The position numbers and the translations under genes were made by a program. The notes under the pieces were generated by a model. The model saw nothing but the letters and a program-made list of their open reading frames with translations, ran no database searches and was not told where the DNA came from. Below, in pieces: positions 34,982 through 44,159 of a DNA stretch of 64,000 bases. Every line of letters starts with the position of its first letter. Positions within the stretch are counted from its first letter, which is position 1. Source of the DNA: Candidatus Hydrogenedentota bacterium (GTDB lineage Bacteria; Hydrogenedentota; Hydrogenedentia; Hydrogenedentales; SLHB01); the NCBI GenBank assembly GCA_016215105.1, contig JACRLJ010000045.1, positions 6,373 through 70,372 of the forward strand. The letters are read 5' to 3'.

Positions 34982-35515
34982 GTGATGAAGGAAATCTTGG
35001 AGCAAGTGGGCCGCGTCGACTTGACGGTGCGTGAGTTGTTGATGTTCGCGAAACCGTGGCGGCCGGAGAAGTCCTTGTGCGAGTTGTGGCCGGTGGTAGC
35101 GGCGGTGGTCGCGCGCGCCGAGTCCAACTCCACGTTTAGGGATGTGGTATTCGAGGTGTCGGGGGATCTAACGGTGGCGGCCGCGCTCGATCCGTTTCTA
35201 TTCGAGCAGGTTATTTGGAACGTGTTCTTGAACGGCGCGCAGGCGATGCATCGTGGCGGGCGGATTCTGTGCGCCATCGAGAGTCTGCCGGAATCCGCGC
35301 GCGTCGCCATCACGGATACCGGAAGCGGCCTCTCGGCGGAGGCGCAGGACAACGTATTCCGGCCGTTCTTTACGACGAAGACCCGCGGCACCGGCTTGGG
35401 ACTGGCCGTGTCGCGTCAAATCATGGAAGCGCACGGCGGCTCGATTGCTATTGAGAGCACGCGTGGCGCCGGGACCCGGGTTACGCTCACGTTACCCAGG
35501 ACTATTAAGTCGTAG
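34982..35515 (+). CDS. Sensor histidine kinase, C-terminal ATPase fragment
   Basis: This is the second half of the broken kinase. It starts with the second dimerisation helix (VMKEILEQVGRVDLTVRELL), and in the same frame just upstream LARSALDPEDERRG is readable without a start codon. The HATPase core follows: N-box NVFLNGAQAM, G1 DTGSGL, F-box FRPFFTTK, G2 GTGLGLAVS. The HisKA H-box (usual HEIRNPL) is missing from both fragments. If translated alone from the GTG at 34982 it could bind ATP but not autophosphorylate. The downstream NtrC-like regulator is intact. Confidence 0.8.
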   Translation: MMKEILEQVGRVDLTVRELLMFAKPWRPEKSLCELWPVVAAVVARAESNSTFRDVVFEVSGDLTVAAALDPFLFEQVIWNVFLNGAQAMHRGGRILCAIESLPESARVAITDTGSGLSAEAQDNVFRPFFTTKTRGTGLGLAVSRQIMEAHGGSIAIESTRGAGTRVTLTLPRTIKS

Positions 35516-35601
35516 CGAGTTTGTCAAGGATGTGATTTCTTGTTCAGCAACATCTACACTTTACGGATAGGACGCTGACAAGGAGTCCAAAGGAGACCGC
35601 G

Positions 35602-36978
35602 ATGCCAGGGCGCATTTTGGTGGTGGACGACGAGAAGCTGATTCGATGGTCGATACGGGAACGGCTGACCCGCGATGGATACGAAGTTCTCGAGGCGGAG
35701 GATGGCGCGTCGGCGCGCCGTATCATCGAGAACAATAACCTCGGCCTGGCGCTGCTCGATCTCAAGCTTCCGGACACGAACGGAATGGACTTGCTGCGCT
35801 TCCTTCTCGAAGTCTCTCCGGACGTGCCCGTCATTATCATTACCGCGTATTCCTCGGTGGAGAGCGCCGTCGGCGCCATGAAGAGCGGGGCCTACGACTA
35901 TCTCACCAAACCCTTCAATCTCGACGAACTGTCGATCGTCGTTCAGCGGACGCTCGAGACCGTGTCGATGAGAAAGCGGCTGAGTAACGAAGTCCGGGAG
36001 CAGAAGGAGCGGTTCGGTCTGGCCAACGTCGTTGGCGAAAGTCCGAAGATGGCGGAGATCAAATCGCTGGTCCGGAAGATCGCGCGGAGCGAGGCGTCCA
36101 CCGTGTTGTTGCTGGGCGAGAGCGGCGTGGGCAAGGATCTGATAGCGCGCGCGATCCATGTCGAATCAAACCGCTCCGAGAGGCCGTTTATGAATATCAC
36201 GTGTACGGCCCTTCCGGACGCGTTACTCGAATCGGAATTGTTCGGTCACGAGCGCGGCGCGTTTACGGACGCGCATGCGCAGAAGAAGGGCTTGTTTGAA
36301 TTGGCGCAAGGCGGCACCGTCTTTATGGACGAGATCGGGGATATGTCCGCGGCGCTGCAGGCCAAGTTGTTGCGGGCGCTCGAGGATAAGGCGTTCAAGC
36401 GCATTGGCGGCACGGCGGACATTACGGTCAATGTGCGTGTCATTGCGGCGACGAATCGTTCCATCGATTCCGCCATCGAGGATAAGTCGTTCCGCGAGGA
36501 CCTCTACTATCGCCTGAGCACCCTGCCCATTTTCATCCCGCCGTTGCGGGAGCGCGCAGAAGATCTCCCTCGACTGATAGAGCATTTCTTCGTTCTGTAT
36601 AACAACGAGTTTCACCGCGGGCTGAAGAGCGTCGCGGCGCCGGCTATGGAGAAGCTGCTGCACTACGACTGGCCGGGAAACGTTCGCGAGCTGCGGAATG
36701 TGCTCGAGCGCGCCGTGTTGCTTTCAACCGGATCCGTCTTGACCGACGACGACATTTTGTTGGGTCGCGCGCATCTGGGGTCGGCGCCGCATGTCGAGAA
36801 GTTTCGTGTTCGTTTGCCGGAGAATGGCTGTAAGTTGAGCGAAGTCGAGGCCCAATTGGTCCAACAGGCGTTGCAGCGGTCGAAATGGAACCAGACGCGG
36901 GCGGCCGCCTTGTTGGGGATTTCGCGCGACCAGATTCGGTACAAGATGGAGAAGTTCAGTCTGGGCCATTCCGCGTAA
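35602..36978 (+). CDS. NtrC-family sigma-54-dependent response regulator
   Basis: This 458-residue activator has a receiver domain (VVDDEKLIRWS, phospho-Asp in LLDLKLPD near 53, Lys in DYLTKPFN), an AAA+ sigma-54 activation domain (Walker A LLGESGVGKD near 170, GAFTDA loop, Walker B GGTVFMDEIGD) and a Fis-type HTH (NQTRAAALLGISRDQIRYKM). GAFTDA replaces the usual GAFTGA, a known variant. AAAGGAG precedes the ATG by about eight bases. It pairs with the broken histidine kinase upstream. Its targets are unknown; prepilin operons are common NtrC-type targets, and one lies divergently 3 kb away. Confidence 0.93.
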   Translation: MPGRILVVDDEKLIRWSIRERLTRDGYEVLEAEDGASARRIIENNNLGLALLDLKLPDTNGMDLLRFLLEVSPDVPVIIITAYSSVESAVGAMKSGAYDYLTKPFNLDELSIVVQRTLETVSMRKRLSNEVREQKERFGLANVVGESPKMAEIKSLVRKIARSEASTVLLLGESGVGKDLIARAIHVESNRSERPFMNITCTALPDALLESELFGHERGAFTDAHAQKKGLFELAQGGTVFMDEIGDMSAALQAKLLRALEDKAFKRIGGTADITVNVRVIAATNRSIDSAIEDKSFREDLYYRLSTLPIFIPPLRERAEDLPRLIEHFFVLYNNEFHRGLKSVAAPAMEKLLHYDWPGNVRELRNVLERAVLLSTGSVLTDDDILLGRAHLGSAPHVEKFRVRLPENGCKLSEVEAQLVQQALQRSKWNQTRAAALLGISRDQIRYKMEKFSLGHSA

Positions 36979-37063
36979 GCCGCCGCGGCGCCTCTTCCGA
37001 GTTCTTTACAAGTACGCGAAACCTGTGATAGGCTCGTAGTGCCCAAGAGGTTGTGGGGAGACT

Positions 37064-39142
37064 ATGCTGAAACGACTCATAGTAGTAGCGCTTGCTTGCG
37101 GGACACTGGCGGGGTGCGCCACGCAGGGGGGGATCGACAAGGACGGTAAGCGGTACGGGGTCACCGAAGGCACGTTCCGCGGCCGCTGGTGGAGCTATTA
37201 CGAACGGGGCTCTTCGTACAACGCCGGGGAATTCTATCAGCAGGCGGAAGCGGACCTGCGCGAGGCCATTCGCGGCCGGTCGGTGGATACCTGGAGCGCC
37301 CGGACTTACGGCCTGCACTTCGTCGAGTACTTCCCAAACCGCGAACTGGGTGTCGCATGCTTCCACCTGGGCCGGTTGGACGACGCCGAGACCTACCTGA
37401 ACACCTCACTTAGGCAAATCGACACGGAGCGCGCCCACCACTATCTCGATCTAGTCAAGAAGGAGCGCATCGCGAAGGGCGAACTGAAGAATGACACTCC
37501 GCCGGCCCTGGGGGCGTCCGTCATCGATGGAGCGGTGCTGGCTTCGCGTGAGATCCCGCTCAATATCCGGGCGACCGACAATCTCGGCGTCGAAACGGTC
37601 AAAGTGAACGGGCAGCCGCTGCATCAGCGCGGCAGCGCGCTCGAAGTGGCGTTCCAGCAAGACTTGGTTCTCGACGAAGGGATGCACACCATCGCCATCG
37701 ACGCGAATAACCTCGGCGGCATAGCGTCCAGCCAGTCGATCACGCTGAACGTGGATATTAGCGGACCTTCGATAGGCATTTTCGAGCCTCCTTCGGACTT
37801 GGTGACTGACGCCGTGACGGTTAAGCTTCGGGGCGGAGCCGCGGATGCGACAGGCCTGGCCGCGGTGAAGTTGGACGACAAGGTGCTCGCGGATGCGAAG
37901 GGTGCGCGCGAGGCTTCGTTTGAGTCCGAGCTGGCGCTGAAGGACGGCGCAAACCAGTTTGTGATAATCGCAACCGACACGGCGGGGAATGAAACCCGTT
38001 CCGCCGTATCGGTTTACAAAGGTACACGAGATAAGACCGCCGCGTTTCTCATGGGCCTGCCGGACCGCTTGCTCGAGCCGCTGCGCTTCGCGCATGTCCG
38101 CTTCTCTGCGCCCCCGATCATGCTTCCAGGCCTTGCGAACCGCGTAAAGCCGGCGGTGGCGACGGCGGGCGGGGCGGCGTCACCCATCGAAATCGAATTG
38201 AAGTACCCGAAAGAGGACACCGACTCGCACAAGAGCGAGGTCCGCGTTACGGGCCGTATCGTTACGGAGAACAAGGTCGCCGGGCTCGAGTTTAATGGTC
38301 AGAAGTACGCCGTGCTCGCGGCGCCGGTCGTCGAGTTCAGCAAGCGTATCGTGCTGGCGCAGGGCGAGAACCCGATTCGGATCGCGGCGACGGATGACCA
38401 GGGCCATGCCGCCAACAAGGAAGTGAAAGTGGTCGGACAACCGGTCACTCTGGACACGCCGGATTCGAAGATGAGCGTTTCGGTGATGGCTTTTGGTGGC
38501 GCGGCGGAAGAATCACTACGTCAGAGCTTGCGCGCGCAGACGGAGAGCCGGTTGATCGACCGCAAACGGTTCGACATGGTGGACCGGCAGCGATTGGCGG
38601 AAGTGCTTCAGGAGCAACAACTTTCAGCGGCGCTTGCCGATCCCGACCGAGCCATCCAACTGGGCAAGGTTATTCCCGCAAACGTGTTTCTCGTCGGTGA
38701 AGTCATCGACCGGGGCAAGGCGCTCGAGGTCTATACGCGCGTCGTGAGCACGGAAACGTCGGAAATCGTGGGCAAGTTCGACATCCACATTGACGACAAG
38801 AGCGACGCCGACAAGATGAAGTTTGGCGTGGACGCCATCGCGGAAGGGATGACGAAATCGTATCCGCGGGTCACCGGCGATACGGTGAAGGTAGACGGGA
38901 AGAATCTCGTCTTCAATTTCGGCAAGGAAGAAGGGGTTCAGCCCGGAATGTACGTGTTAATTGTCCACCAGGAAGACCCGGTGAAAGACGACAAAACCGG
39001 CGAAATCCTGGTCGAGGGTGACTATCAGAAGTTGGGCAAGGCGGCCGTCCGGACTGTGTCCGAGAAGGCTTGCAAGGCGGAACGGGTGAAACAGGAGGGT
39101 GATGCGAAGCTTGAAGCGGGCATGCCGGCTGTCACCATGTAG
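37064..39142 (+). CDS. Multidomain outer-membrane lipoprotein with TPR, Ig-like and CsgG-type domains
   Basis: This 692-residue protein has a lipoprotein leader with lipobox LAGC (residue 18). TPR-like helices follow (GVACFHLGRLDDAETYLNTS, about 90-120), then two or three Ig-like or bacterial surface repeats (about 145-430, e.g. IAIDANNLGGIASSQS and IIATDTAGNETRS). A CsgG/FlgT-like domain comes next (about 470-600, RFDMVDRQRLAEVLQEQQ), and a final small beta domain (NFGKEEGVQPGMYVLI). CsgG domains form outer-membrane secretion pores or assemble factors with basal bodies. Its end overlaps the next gene by 41 bases, so the pair is coupled. The exact role is not known. Confidence 0.75.
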   Translation: MLKRLIVVALACGTLAGCATQGGIDKDGKRYGVTEGTFRGRWWSYYERGSSYNAGEFYQQAEADLREAIRGRSVDTWSARTYGLHFVEYFPNRELGVACFHLGRLDDAETYLNTSLRQIDTERAHHYLDLVKKERIAKGELKNDTPPALGASVIDGAVLASREIPLNIRATDNLGVETVKVNGQPLHQRGSALEVAFQQDLVLDEGMHTIAIDANNLGGIASSQSITLNVDISGPSIGIFEPPSDLVTDAVTVKLRGGAADATGLAAVKLDDKVLADAKGAREASFESELALKDGANQFVIIATDTAGNETRSAVSVYKGTRDKTAAFLMGLPDRLLEPLRFAHVRFSAPPIMLPGLANRVKPAVATAGGAASPIEIELKYPKEDTDSHKSEVRVTGRIVTENKVAGLEFNGQKYAVLAAPVVEFSKRIVLAQGENPIRIAATDDQGHAANKEVKVVGQPVTLDTPDSKMSVSVMAFGGAAEESLRQSLRAQTESRLIDRKRFDMVDRQRLAEVLQEQQLSAALADPDRAIQLGKVIPANVFLVGEVIDRGKALEVYTRVVSTETSEIVGKFDIHIDDKSDADKMKFGVDAIAEGMTKSYPRVTGDTVKVDGKNLVFNFGKEEGVQPGMYVLIVHQEDPVKDDKTGEILVEGDYQKLGKAAVRTVSEKACKAERVKQEGDAKLEAGMPAVTM

Positions 39143-40502
39143 CTTGGCCGCCGCGCTTGTGTTGGTGGCGCATGCGGCCGTGGCCCAGATCAACGTCAAC
39201 TCGTCACCCAACGTGGTGGGGAGCGGGGCGCGCGCTTTGGGTATGGGCGGCGCGTTTATCGCCGTGGCCGACGACGCGACCTCAGCCTCGTGGAATCCCG
39301 GCGGGCTAACCCAGCTCGAACGGCCGGAGTTGTCCATCGTATACAGTTGGAAGTGGGCCAGCGAAGACTTCGAGTCGAAGTATCATCCCGAGTTGGGCGG
39401 CAATTTCGATGTCAATTTCGATGACCTGAACTACCTCAGTGTTGTCTATCCCATTCCGTGGACGCTGGCGGGGCGCAATTTCGTCCTAAGTCTTAACTAC
39501 CAGCGAAAATATGACTTTACGCGCGCGCTGGATGTGGATTTCCGTGACAACACGGCGCTTTCGCTCGGCAATACGTTCGACCGCTACGTGAAAGTGCATT
39601 ATCGCCAGGATGGCGGGCTGAGCACGTTGTCCCCCGCCTTCGGGTTCGAAGTGACGGACAACCTCTCGTTGGGCGTCGTGGCCAACATCTGGGACGAGTC
39701 GCTGGTTCCGGGAAACGAGTGGAAGGAGCGGGACGCGTTCTGGACCCGGTCGCGCATCAATGGCGGAATTCCCAGCATCGTCTGGGGCGAGATCGTTGAT
39801 GACTACAAGGGCATCGAGGGGCTGAACTATACGTTCGGCGCCTTGTATAAGGCCACCGAGCGCCTCAGCTTCGGCGCGGTGTACAATTCCAAGTTCACCG
39901 CGGACGTGAATCACACGCAGTACTTCCGGTTGCGTGGCGGTACGCCGGCGTTTCAGTCGGCCTACAAGAAGGAAAAGCTGCACATCGAGTTTCCGACCGC
40001 GGCCGGCCTGGGCGTCGCCTACCGCTTTCCGAACGACAAACTGACGTTGTCGCTGGACATCACGCGCCGGGCCTGGGACGGGTTCGTGAAAGTAGATCGG
40101 GCCGGCCGGCGGACCTCGGGCGTGACCGGCCAAGCGGAGTTTCTCAGCAAAGTTGACCCGACCTACACGGTCCGGTTCGGCGCGGAATATGTCTTCATCG
40201 ACGCCAAGAAACCGTTGCAGGAGTACCTGCCCAGCTTGCGCTTCGGGCTACTGTACGATCCCGAGCCTTCGGGCGGCCGACGGGACCGCTGGTTTGGCTT
40301 GGACAAGGGGAACGGCGAGCCGGACAATTACTACGGGATTACGCTGGGGACCGGCGTGCTGATCAAGAACCGCGTCAACTTGGACGCCGCCTATCAGTAC
40401 CGCTGGGGTAATGGCGGGCGCAAGGACACCTTTGGCCTGCCGGGGACGACCGCGGACGTGGGGCAGCACCAATTCAACGTGTCCACGGTCATCTATTTCT
40501 AA
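39102..40502 (+). CDS. Outer-membrane beta-barrel protein (PorV/FadL-like)
   Basis: This 466-residue protein has a signal peptide ending near AVAQ (residue 29), then GARALGMGGAFIAVADDATS followed by WNPGGLTQL. That pattern is typical of PorV/UPF0164 and FadL-like outer-membrane barrels. The remainder alternates aromatic and polar strands and ends in aromatic F, as outer-membrane proteins do. It starts inside the CsgG-type lipoprotein gene; GGAGGG is very near the ATG. Both proteins would act in the outer membrane, perhaps in one export complex; PorV itself works in type IX secretion, but no other type IX gene is seen. Confidence 0.8.
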   Translation: MRSLKRACRLSPCSLAAALVLVAHAAVAQINVNSSPNVVGSGARALGMGGAFIAVADDATSASWNPGGLTQLERPELSIVYSWKWASEDFESKYHPELGGNFDVNFDDLNYLSVVYPIPWTLAGRNFVLSLNYQRKYDFTRALDVDFRDNTALSLGNTFDRYVKVHYRQDGGLSTLSPAFGFEVTDNLSLGVVANIWDESLVPGNEWKERDAFWTRSRINGGIPSIVWGEIVDDYKGIEGLNYTFGALYKATERLSFGAVYNSKFTADVNHTQYFRLRGGTPAFQSAYKKEKLHIEFPTAAGLGVAYRFPNDKLTLSLDITRRAWDGFVKVDRAGRRTSGVTGQAEFLSKVDPTYTVRFGAEYVFIDAKKPLQEYLPSLRFGLLYDPEPSGGRRDRWFGLDKGNGEPDNYYGITLGTGVLIKNRVNLDAAYQYRWGNGGRKDTFGLPGTTADVGQHQFNVSTVIYF

Positions 40503-40538
40503 GAGACTCTAACAAGACCAAGCCGGGGCGAATGGGAG

Positions 40539-40558
40539 GGCGGATGTCCTCATCCGCC
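40539..40558. repeat. Hairpin of the TCCT-loop family
   Basis: GGCGGAT-GTCCTC-ATCCGCC, perfect 7-bp stem, between the outer-membrane gene and the kinase gene. No T-run follows. Confidence 0.7.
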
Positions 40559-40638
40559 GGGTTAGCGCGTAGACTTCTGTTTGGCATCCGAACGGACTGC
40601 GCCGTGTACCAACAACACCGGGAGTGTGTCACGCCGTT

Positions 40639-41679
40639 ATGAATAAACGAGTAATCAATGCTGTCGCCCCCATACGCATCTGCGACCTCGGAGGCTGGAC
40701 GGACACGTGGTTTGCGGAACGCGGCGCGGTGCTCAACATCGGCGTGTATCCCTACGCGGAAGCGCAGATCTATGTTAGCGAAACGCCGCAGGGCGGTGAC
40801 CGGAAGATCACCATTCACGCGGAGAATTTCGGCGAACGCTACCAGATCGATCTGCGCCATATCGAGTACGATCGGCATCCGCTACTCGAGGCCTCGATCG
40901 ATATCATGGAGCTTCCGAGAAACCTCTCGTTCGAGGTCAACTTGTACTCCGCCGCGCCTGCAGGGTGTTCCACGGGAACGTCCGCAGCCGTCGCCGTCGC
41001 GTTGCTCGGGGCGCTGGACCTGCTCACGCCGGGCCGCCGCACGCCGCACGAGATTGCCGCCCTCGCGCACCGCGTCGAAACAGAGAAGCTCGGGCTTCAA
41101 TGCGGCATTCAGGACCAATTGTGCTCGGCGTACGGCGGAGTGTGCTTCATCGAGATATTCAATTACCCGCACGCGTCCGTTTCGCAACTGGGCATATCGA
41201 ACGAATTGTGGTGGGAGCTCGAGCGCCGCATGGTCTTGGTGTTTCTCGGCCGCACCCATTCCTCGAGTGACGTCCACTCGGAAGTCATTCAACGGCTTGA
41301 CCGGGCCGACGCCGACAAATCCGCGCTCGAGCCGCTGCGGCGGGCGGCGTTCGACGGCAAGAATGCGCTGTACGCAGGCGATTTCGGGGCGTTTGGAAAG
41401 TGCATGATCGAGAACACCGAGGCCCAGGCGGCGTTGCACTCCGCGCTGGTGCCGGACACAGCCCGCGCCGTGATGGCGCTGGCCAAAGAGCACGGCGCGA
41501 TGGGCTGGAAGGTCAACGGGGCCGGTGGAGAAGGCGGCTCGTTGAGCATTCTCTTCGGGCCGGAAGGCGAACGAAAGCGCGCATTCATCAACGCGCTGCC
41601 CGAGTTGAACCAAGCGTTTCAAGTGATACCGACGTACCTCTCGCGCACCGGACTGCGGCGCTGGGAGGCGACGGTATAG
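40639..41679 (+). CDS. GHMP-family sugar kinase
   Basis: This 346-residue protein resembles D-glycero-D-manno-heptose 7-phosphate kinase and related GHMP kinases. The N-terminus APIRICDLGGWTDTW matches the substrate-binding start of that group, PAGCSTGTSAAVAVALLGAL is the GHMP phosphate loop (usual PxGLGSS), and GWKVNGAGGEGGSL is the C-terminal GHMP motif. I place the start at the ATG 40639, where homology begins; the GTG five codons earlier is less likely. It may supply activated heptose or another sugar for surface glycans. The true substrate is unproven. Confidence 0.82.
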   Translation: MNKRVINAVAPIRICDLGGWTDTWFAERGAVLNIGVYPYAEAQIYVSETPQGGDRKITIHAENFGERYQIDLRHIEYDRHPLLEASIDIMELPRNLSFEVNLYSAAPAGCSTGTSAAVAVALLGALDLLTPGRRTPHEIAALAHRVETEKLGLQCGIQDQLCSAYGGVCFIEIFNYPHASVSQLGISNELWWELERRMVLVFLGRTHSSSDVHSEVIQRLDRADADKSALEPLRRAAFDGKNALYAGDFGAFGKCMIENTEAQAALHSALVPDTARAVMALAKEHGAMGWKVNGAGGEGGSLSILFGPEGERKRAFINALPELNQAFQVIPTYLSRTGLRRWEATV

Positions 41680-41696
41680 GGTTCGCGGGTCGAGCC

Positions 41697-41990
41697 CTAT
41701 AGTAGACGCGGCGTCCTCGCCGCGTCCGATGGCCTATCCGGTGCGTCGCGATCTCCCCATTCATGGTTCACCTGCCAAGAGGGGAGTTCAACCGTGGACT
41801 TTCCTATTGTCCTCGTTCCCAAAGTTGCACTTGGGAACGCACCCGGCCAAGAGTTCCGGCGCACACGCTGGGGAATACAAAGGTCAGCTTTTGAGGCACG
41901 CGCATTCCCAAAGTACAACTTGGGAACGAGTCGGCGGCGGGAGGTCTGTAAGCGGGCGCCAAAGTAGACGCGCCGTCTCGCCGCGTCCGC
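41697..41990. repeat. Cluster of composite palindromic repeats
   Basis: Hairpin GACGCGGC-GTCCTC-GCCGCGTC lies at 41705-41726 and a decayed copy at 41967-41987. TTCCCAA/TTGGGAA palindromes lie at 41812-41839 and, in the opposite orientation, 41903-41930. The same pair, hairpin then TTCCCAA palindrome in the same order, recurs at 62623-62741. The rest of the 902-base spacer 41680-42581 shows only two more hairpins (42139-42158 and 42423-42445). Confidence 0.7.
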
Positions 41991-42422
41991 CCGAGCGCCG
42001 CGAACACAGTCCACGACGATGGCCTTGTCTGGCGGCTTTCGCTGCTCCAGCGGGTGGTCCGAGGCCACACGAATGGCTTCAGGTTAGCGCCATTTCGCTC
42101 AAGTTTCTGGCAGACTAGCCGATACATTGTGCAGAGAGCTGAGACACGGAGGTCTCAGTAAGACCTAGACACGGATGTCGCCCAGATAAAAGCGCCGGTA
42201 CCAAGCGCTGATATGCGTCCTGGAGCTCCAGGCTTCTACTCCGAAGCCACAGAAGACTTCCTTCCTCCGAATCCCGGGGATTCTTCCCGGCGCCTTCCAC
42301 TTCATTATTTGTCCTGTTTGCAGTTCCAGAATCATCGGCCAATTCGCCGTGCGGCGGGTCCGTTCGGCGATAGCGCCCTACCTCGGTGCGGCCGCCCCAA
42401 GAAGGCAATGGCTACGGGGTAG

Positions 42423-42445
42423 GGACGTTTTGCCAAAACGTCCCG
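42423..42445. repeat. Hairpin of the GCC-loop family
   Basis: GGGACGTTTT-GCC-AAAACGTCCC, perfect 10-bp stem, preceded by GGGGTA. The same layout with another stem occurs at 50915-50937. It lies about 135 bases before the Tat oxidoreductase gene. Confidence 0.7.
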
Positions 42446-42581
42446 AAGTTGGCGCCTTTCCTCATATTGACGCCCCGCTCGGATTTCGCTATGCTCCAAA
42501 GGTTGCCCCGGCAAGCCCAATGCGGGGCGTGATTCTTCCAGGCACGAGTGAAATCGATACTACATTGAGAAAGGCGCCAAA

Positions 42582-43970
42582 ATGAGTGAGCCCAAGTTGA
42601 CACGGCGAATCTTCCTTATGGGGTCGCTGGCCGCCGCCGCAGGGTGTGCGACCGGGACCAAGCGCGTTTCCAAGCGCCGGACCATTTCGCCAAACGAGAA
42701 ACTGAACATCGCGGGTATTGGCATAGGCGGCAAGGGGCGCACCGACATCGCCGAGTCCGGCAAGAACGAGAACGTCGTGGCATTGTGCGACGTGGATTGG
42801 GGATACAAAGGAACGCAAGAGACGTTCGCCCGTTTCCCAAAGGCAAAACAGTATAAAGACTTCCGGACGATGCTCGAAAAAGAAAAGAGCATTGACGCGG
42901 TGACGATTTCGACACCGGACCATATGCACGCGTTCATTGCCTTGACCGCCATGCAGCTCGGCAAGCATGTCTATGTGCAAAAGCCGTTGACGCACACGAT
43001 CCAGGAAGCGCGCATGTTGACCGAAGCGGCGCGCAAGTACAAGGTCGCTACGCAGATGGGCAATCAAGGCCATTCGAGCAACGACGTCCGCCAGATTTGC
43101 GAGTGGGTGTGGTCGGGCGCGATCGGCAACGTCACAGAGGCGCATGTCTGGACGGATCGTCCGCTATGGCAGCAGGGCCGTACGCGGCCGGCGGGTTCGG
43201 ATCCGGTTCCCAAGACGCTGGACTGGGATCTGTGGCTCGGCGTGGCGCCGTTCCGGCCGTATGTCGCGAACTACCCGGGCGTCACCGAAGGACGGAAAGA
43301 CTGCTATTGTCCGTGGGTGTGTCGCGGTTGGTGGGGTTTCGGCTGCGGTGCGCTGGGCGACATGGCGTGTCACATTATGGACGCGTCGAATTGGGCGCTG
43401 AAGTTGGGTTACCCGACCAGCGTCGAGGTCGTGAGCCAAGAGGGCGGCACGAGCGAGCAGGCCCCGAAGAAATCGGTACTCAAGTACGAGTTTCCGAAGC
43501 GCGGCGACATGGCGCCCGTCACCTTGTATTGGTACGACGGGGGAAATGAGCCGGCGCATCCCAAAGATCTCCCGGCGACCGATGTGTTAGGCGAAGGCCC
43601 GAAGGACCACAACGGCACGCTGCTGGTAGGTGACAAGGGTTACATTACAAGCAACACTTACAGCGAGAATCCGAGGCTCTATCCGTCGGCGAAGTTCAAG
43701 GACTACAAGAATCCGGCGCCGACTCTGGCGCGTATCCCGAAACAGGATCACTACCAAGATTGGGTTCAGGCGTGCAAAGGCGGTACACCCGCCTGCTCGA
43801 ATTTCGACTACGCGGGTCCGTTCACCGAAGTGGTCCTTCTCGGCAACCTGGCCCTCCGCACCGGCAAGAAGATCGAATGTGACGGCCCGAACATGAAGGT
43901 CACCAACGCGCCCGAGGCGAACGCATTGGTGAAGAACAACTATCGCAAAGGCTGGTCGATCTCGGTCTAA
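42582..43970 (+). CDS. Tat-exported Gfo/Idh/MocA family oxidoreductase
   Basis: This 462-residue protein has a Tat leader TRRIFLMGSLAAAAGC whose end is also a lipobox. A Rossmann domain follows (IAGIGIGGKGRTDI near 45), with a VQKPLTH segment in place of the usual EKP, and then the characteristic long PVC-type C-terminal domain with CRGWWGFGCGALGDMACH. In Planctomycetota such Tat-exported oxidoreductases are abundant and thought to work on sugars in the periplasm. No signal of an operon is seen. A strong terminator follows. Confidence 0.88.
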   Translation: MSEPKLTRRIFLMGSLAAAAGCATGTKRVSKRRTISPNEKLNIAGIGIGGKGRTDIAESGKNENVVALCDVDWGYKGTQETFARFPKAKQYKDFRTMLEKEKSIDAVTISTPDHMHAFIALTAMQLGKHVYVQKPLTHTIQEARMLTEAARKYKVATQMGNQGHSSNDVRQICEWVWSGAIGNVTEAHVWTDRPLWQQGRTRPAGSDPVPKTLDWDLWLGVAPFRPYVANYPGVTEGRKDCYCPWVCRGWWGFGCGALGDMACHIMDASNWALKLGYPTSVEVVSQEGGTSEQAPKKSVLKYEFPKRGDMAPVTLYWYDGGNEPAHPKDLPATDVLGEGPKDHNGTLLVGDKGYITSNTYSENPRLYPSAKFKDYKNPAPTLARIPKQDHYQDWVQACKGGTPACSNFDYAGPFTEVVLLGNLALRTGKKIECDGPNMKVTNAPEANALVKNNYRKGWSISV

Positions 43971-43995
43971 GCGTTCCGCCAATCAAGACATTATC

Positions 43996-44032
43996 TTCCC
44001 CTGCCGGGTTCTACACGCGGCAGGGGAATTTT
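43996..44032 (+). terminator. Rho-independent terminator
   Basis: TTCCCCTGCCG (43996-44006) and CGGCAGGGGAA (44018-44028) form a perfect 11-bp stem with an 11-base loop, followed directly by TTTT. It lies 26 bases after the oxidoreductase stop. Confidence 0.9.
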
Positions 44033-44159
44033 CTTGCTACGCATACGCGGTTAGAAGACGTCATCAAACTTTCTTGCGCAATGTGTGGATGTGGCTGACG
44101 TTGACCCTATATCATGCCGTGGGTAGTTAACCGCGTGGGATGCACTGGGGAGATTGGTG

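Noticed and set aside
40539-40558. Terminator after the outer-membrane protein gene
   Set aside because: The stem is good but no T-run follows, and the same loop is found in hairpins far from gene ends.
42115-42408. 97-codon minus-strand frame in the repeat-rich spacer
   Set aside because: It overlaps hairpins and shows no domain or ribosome site.
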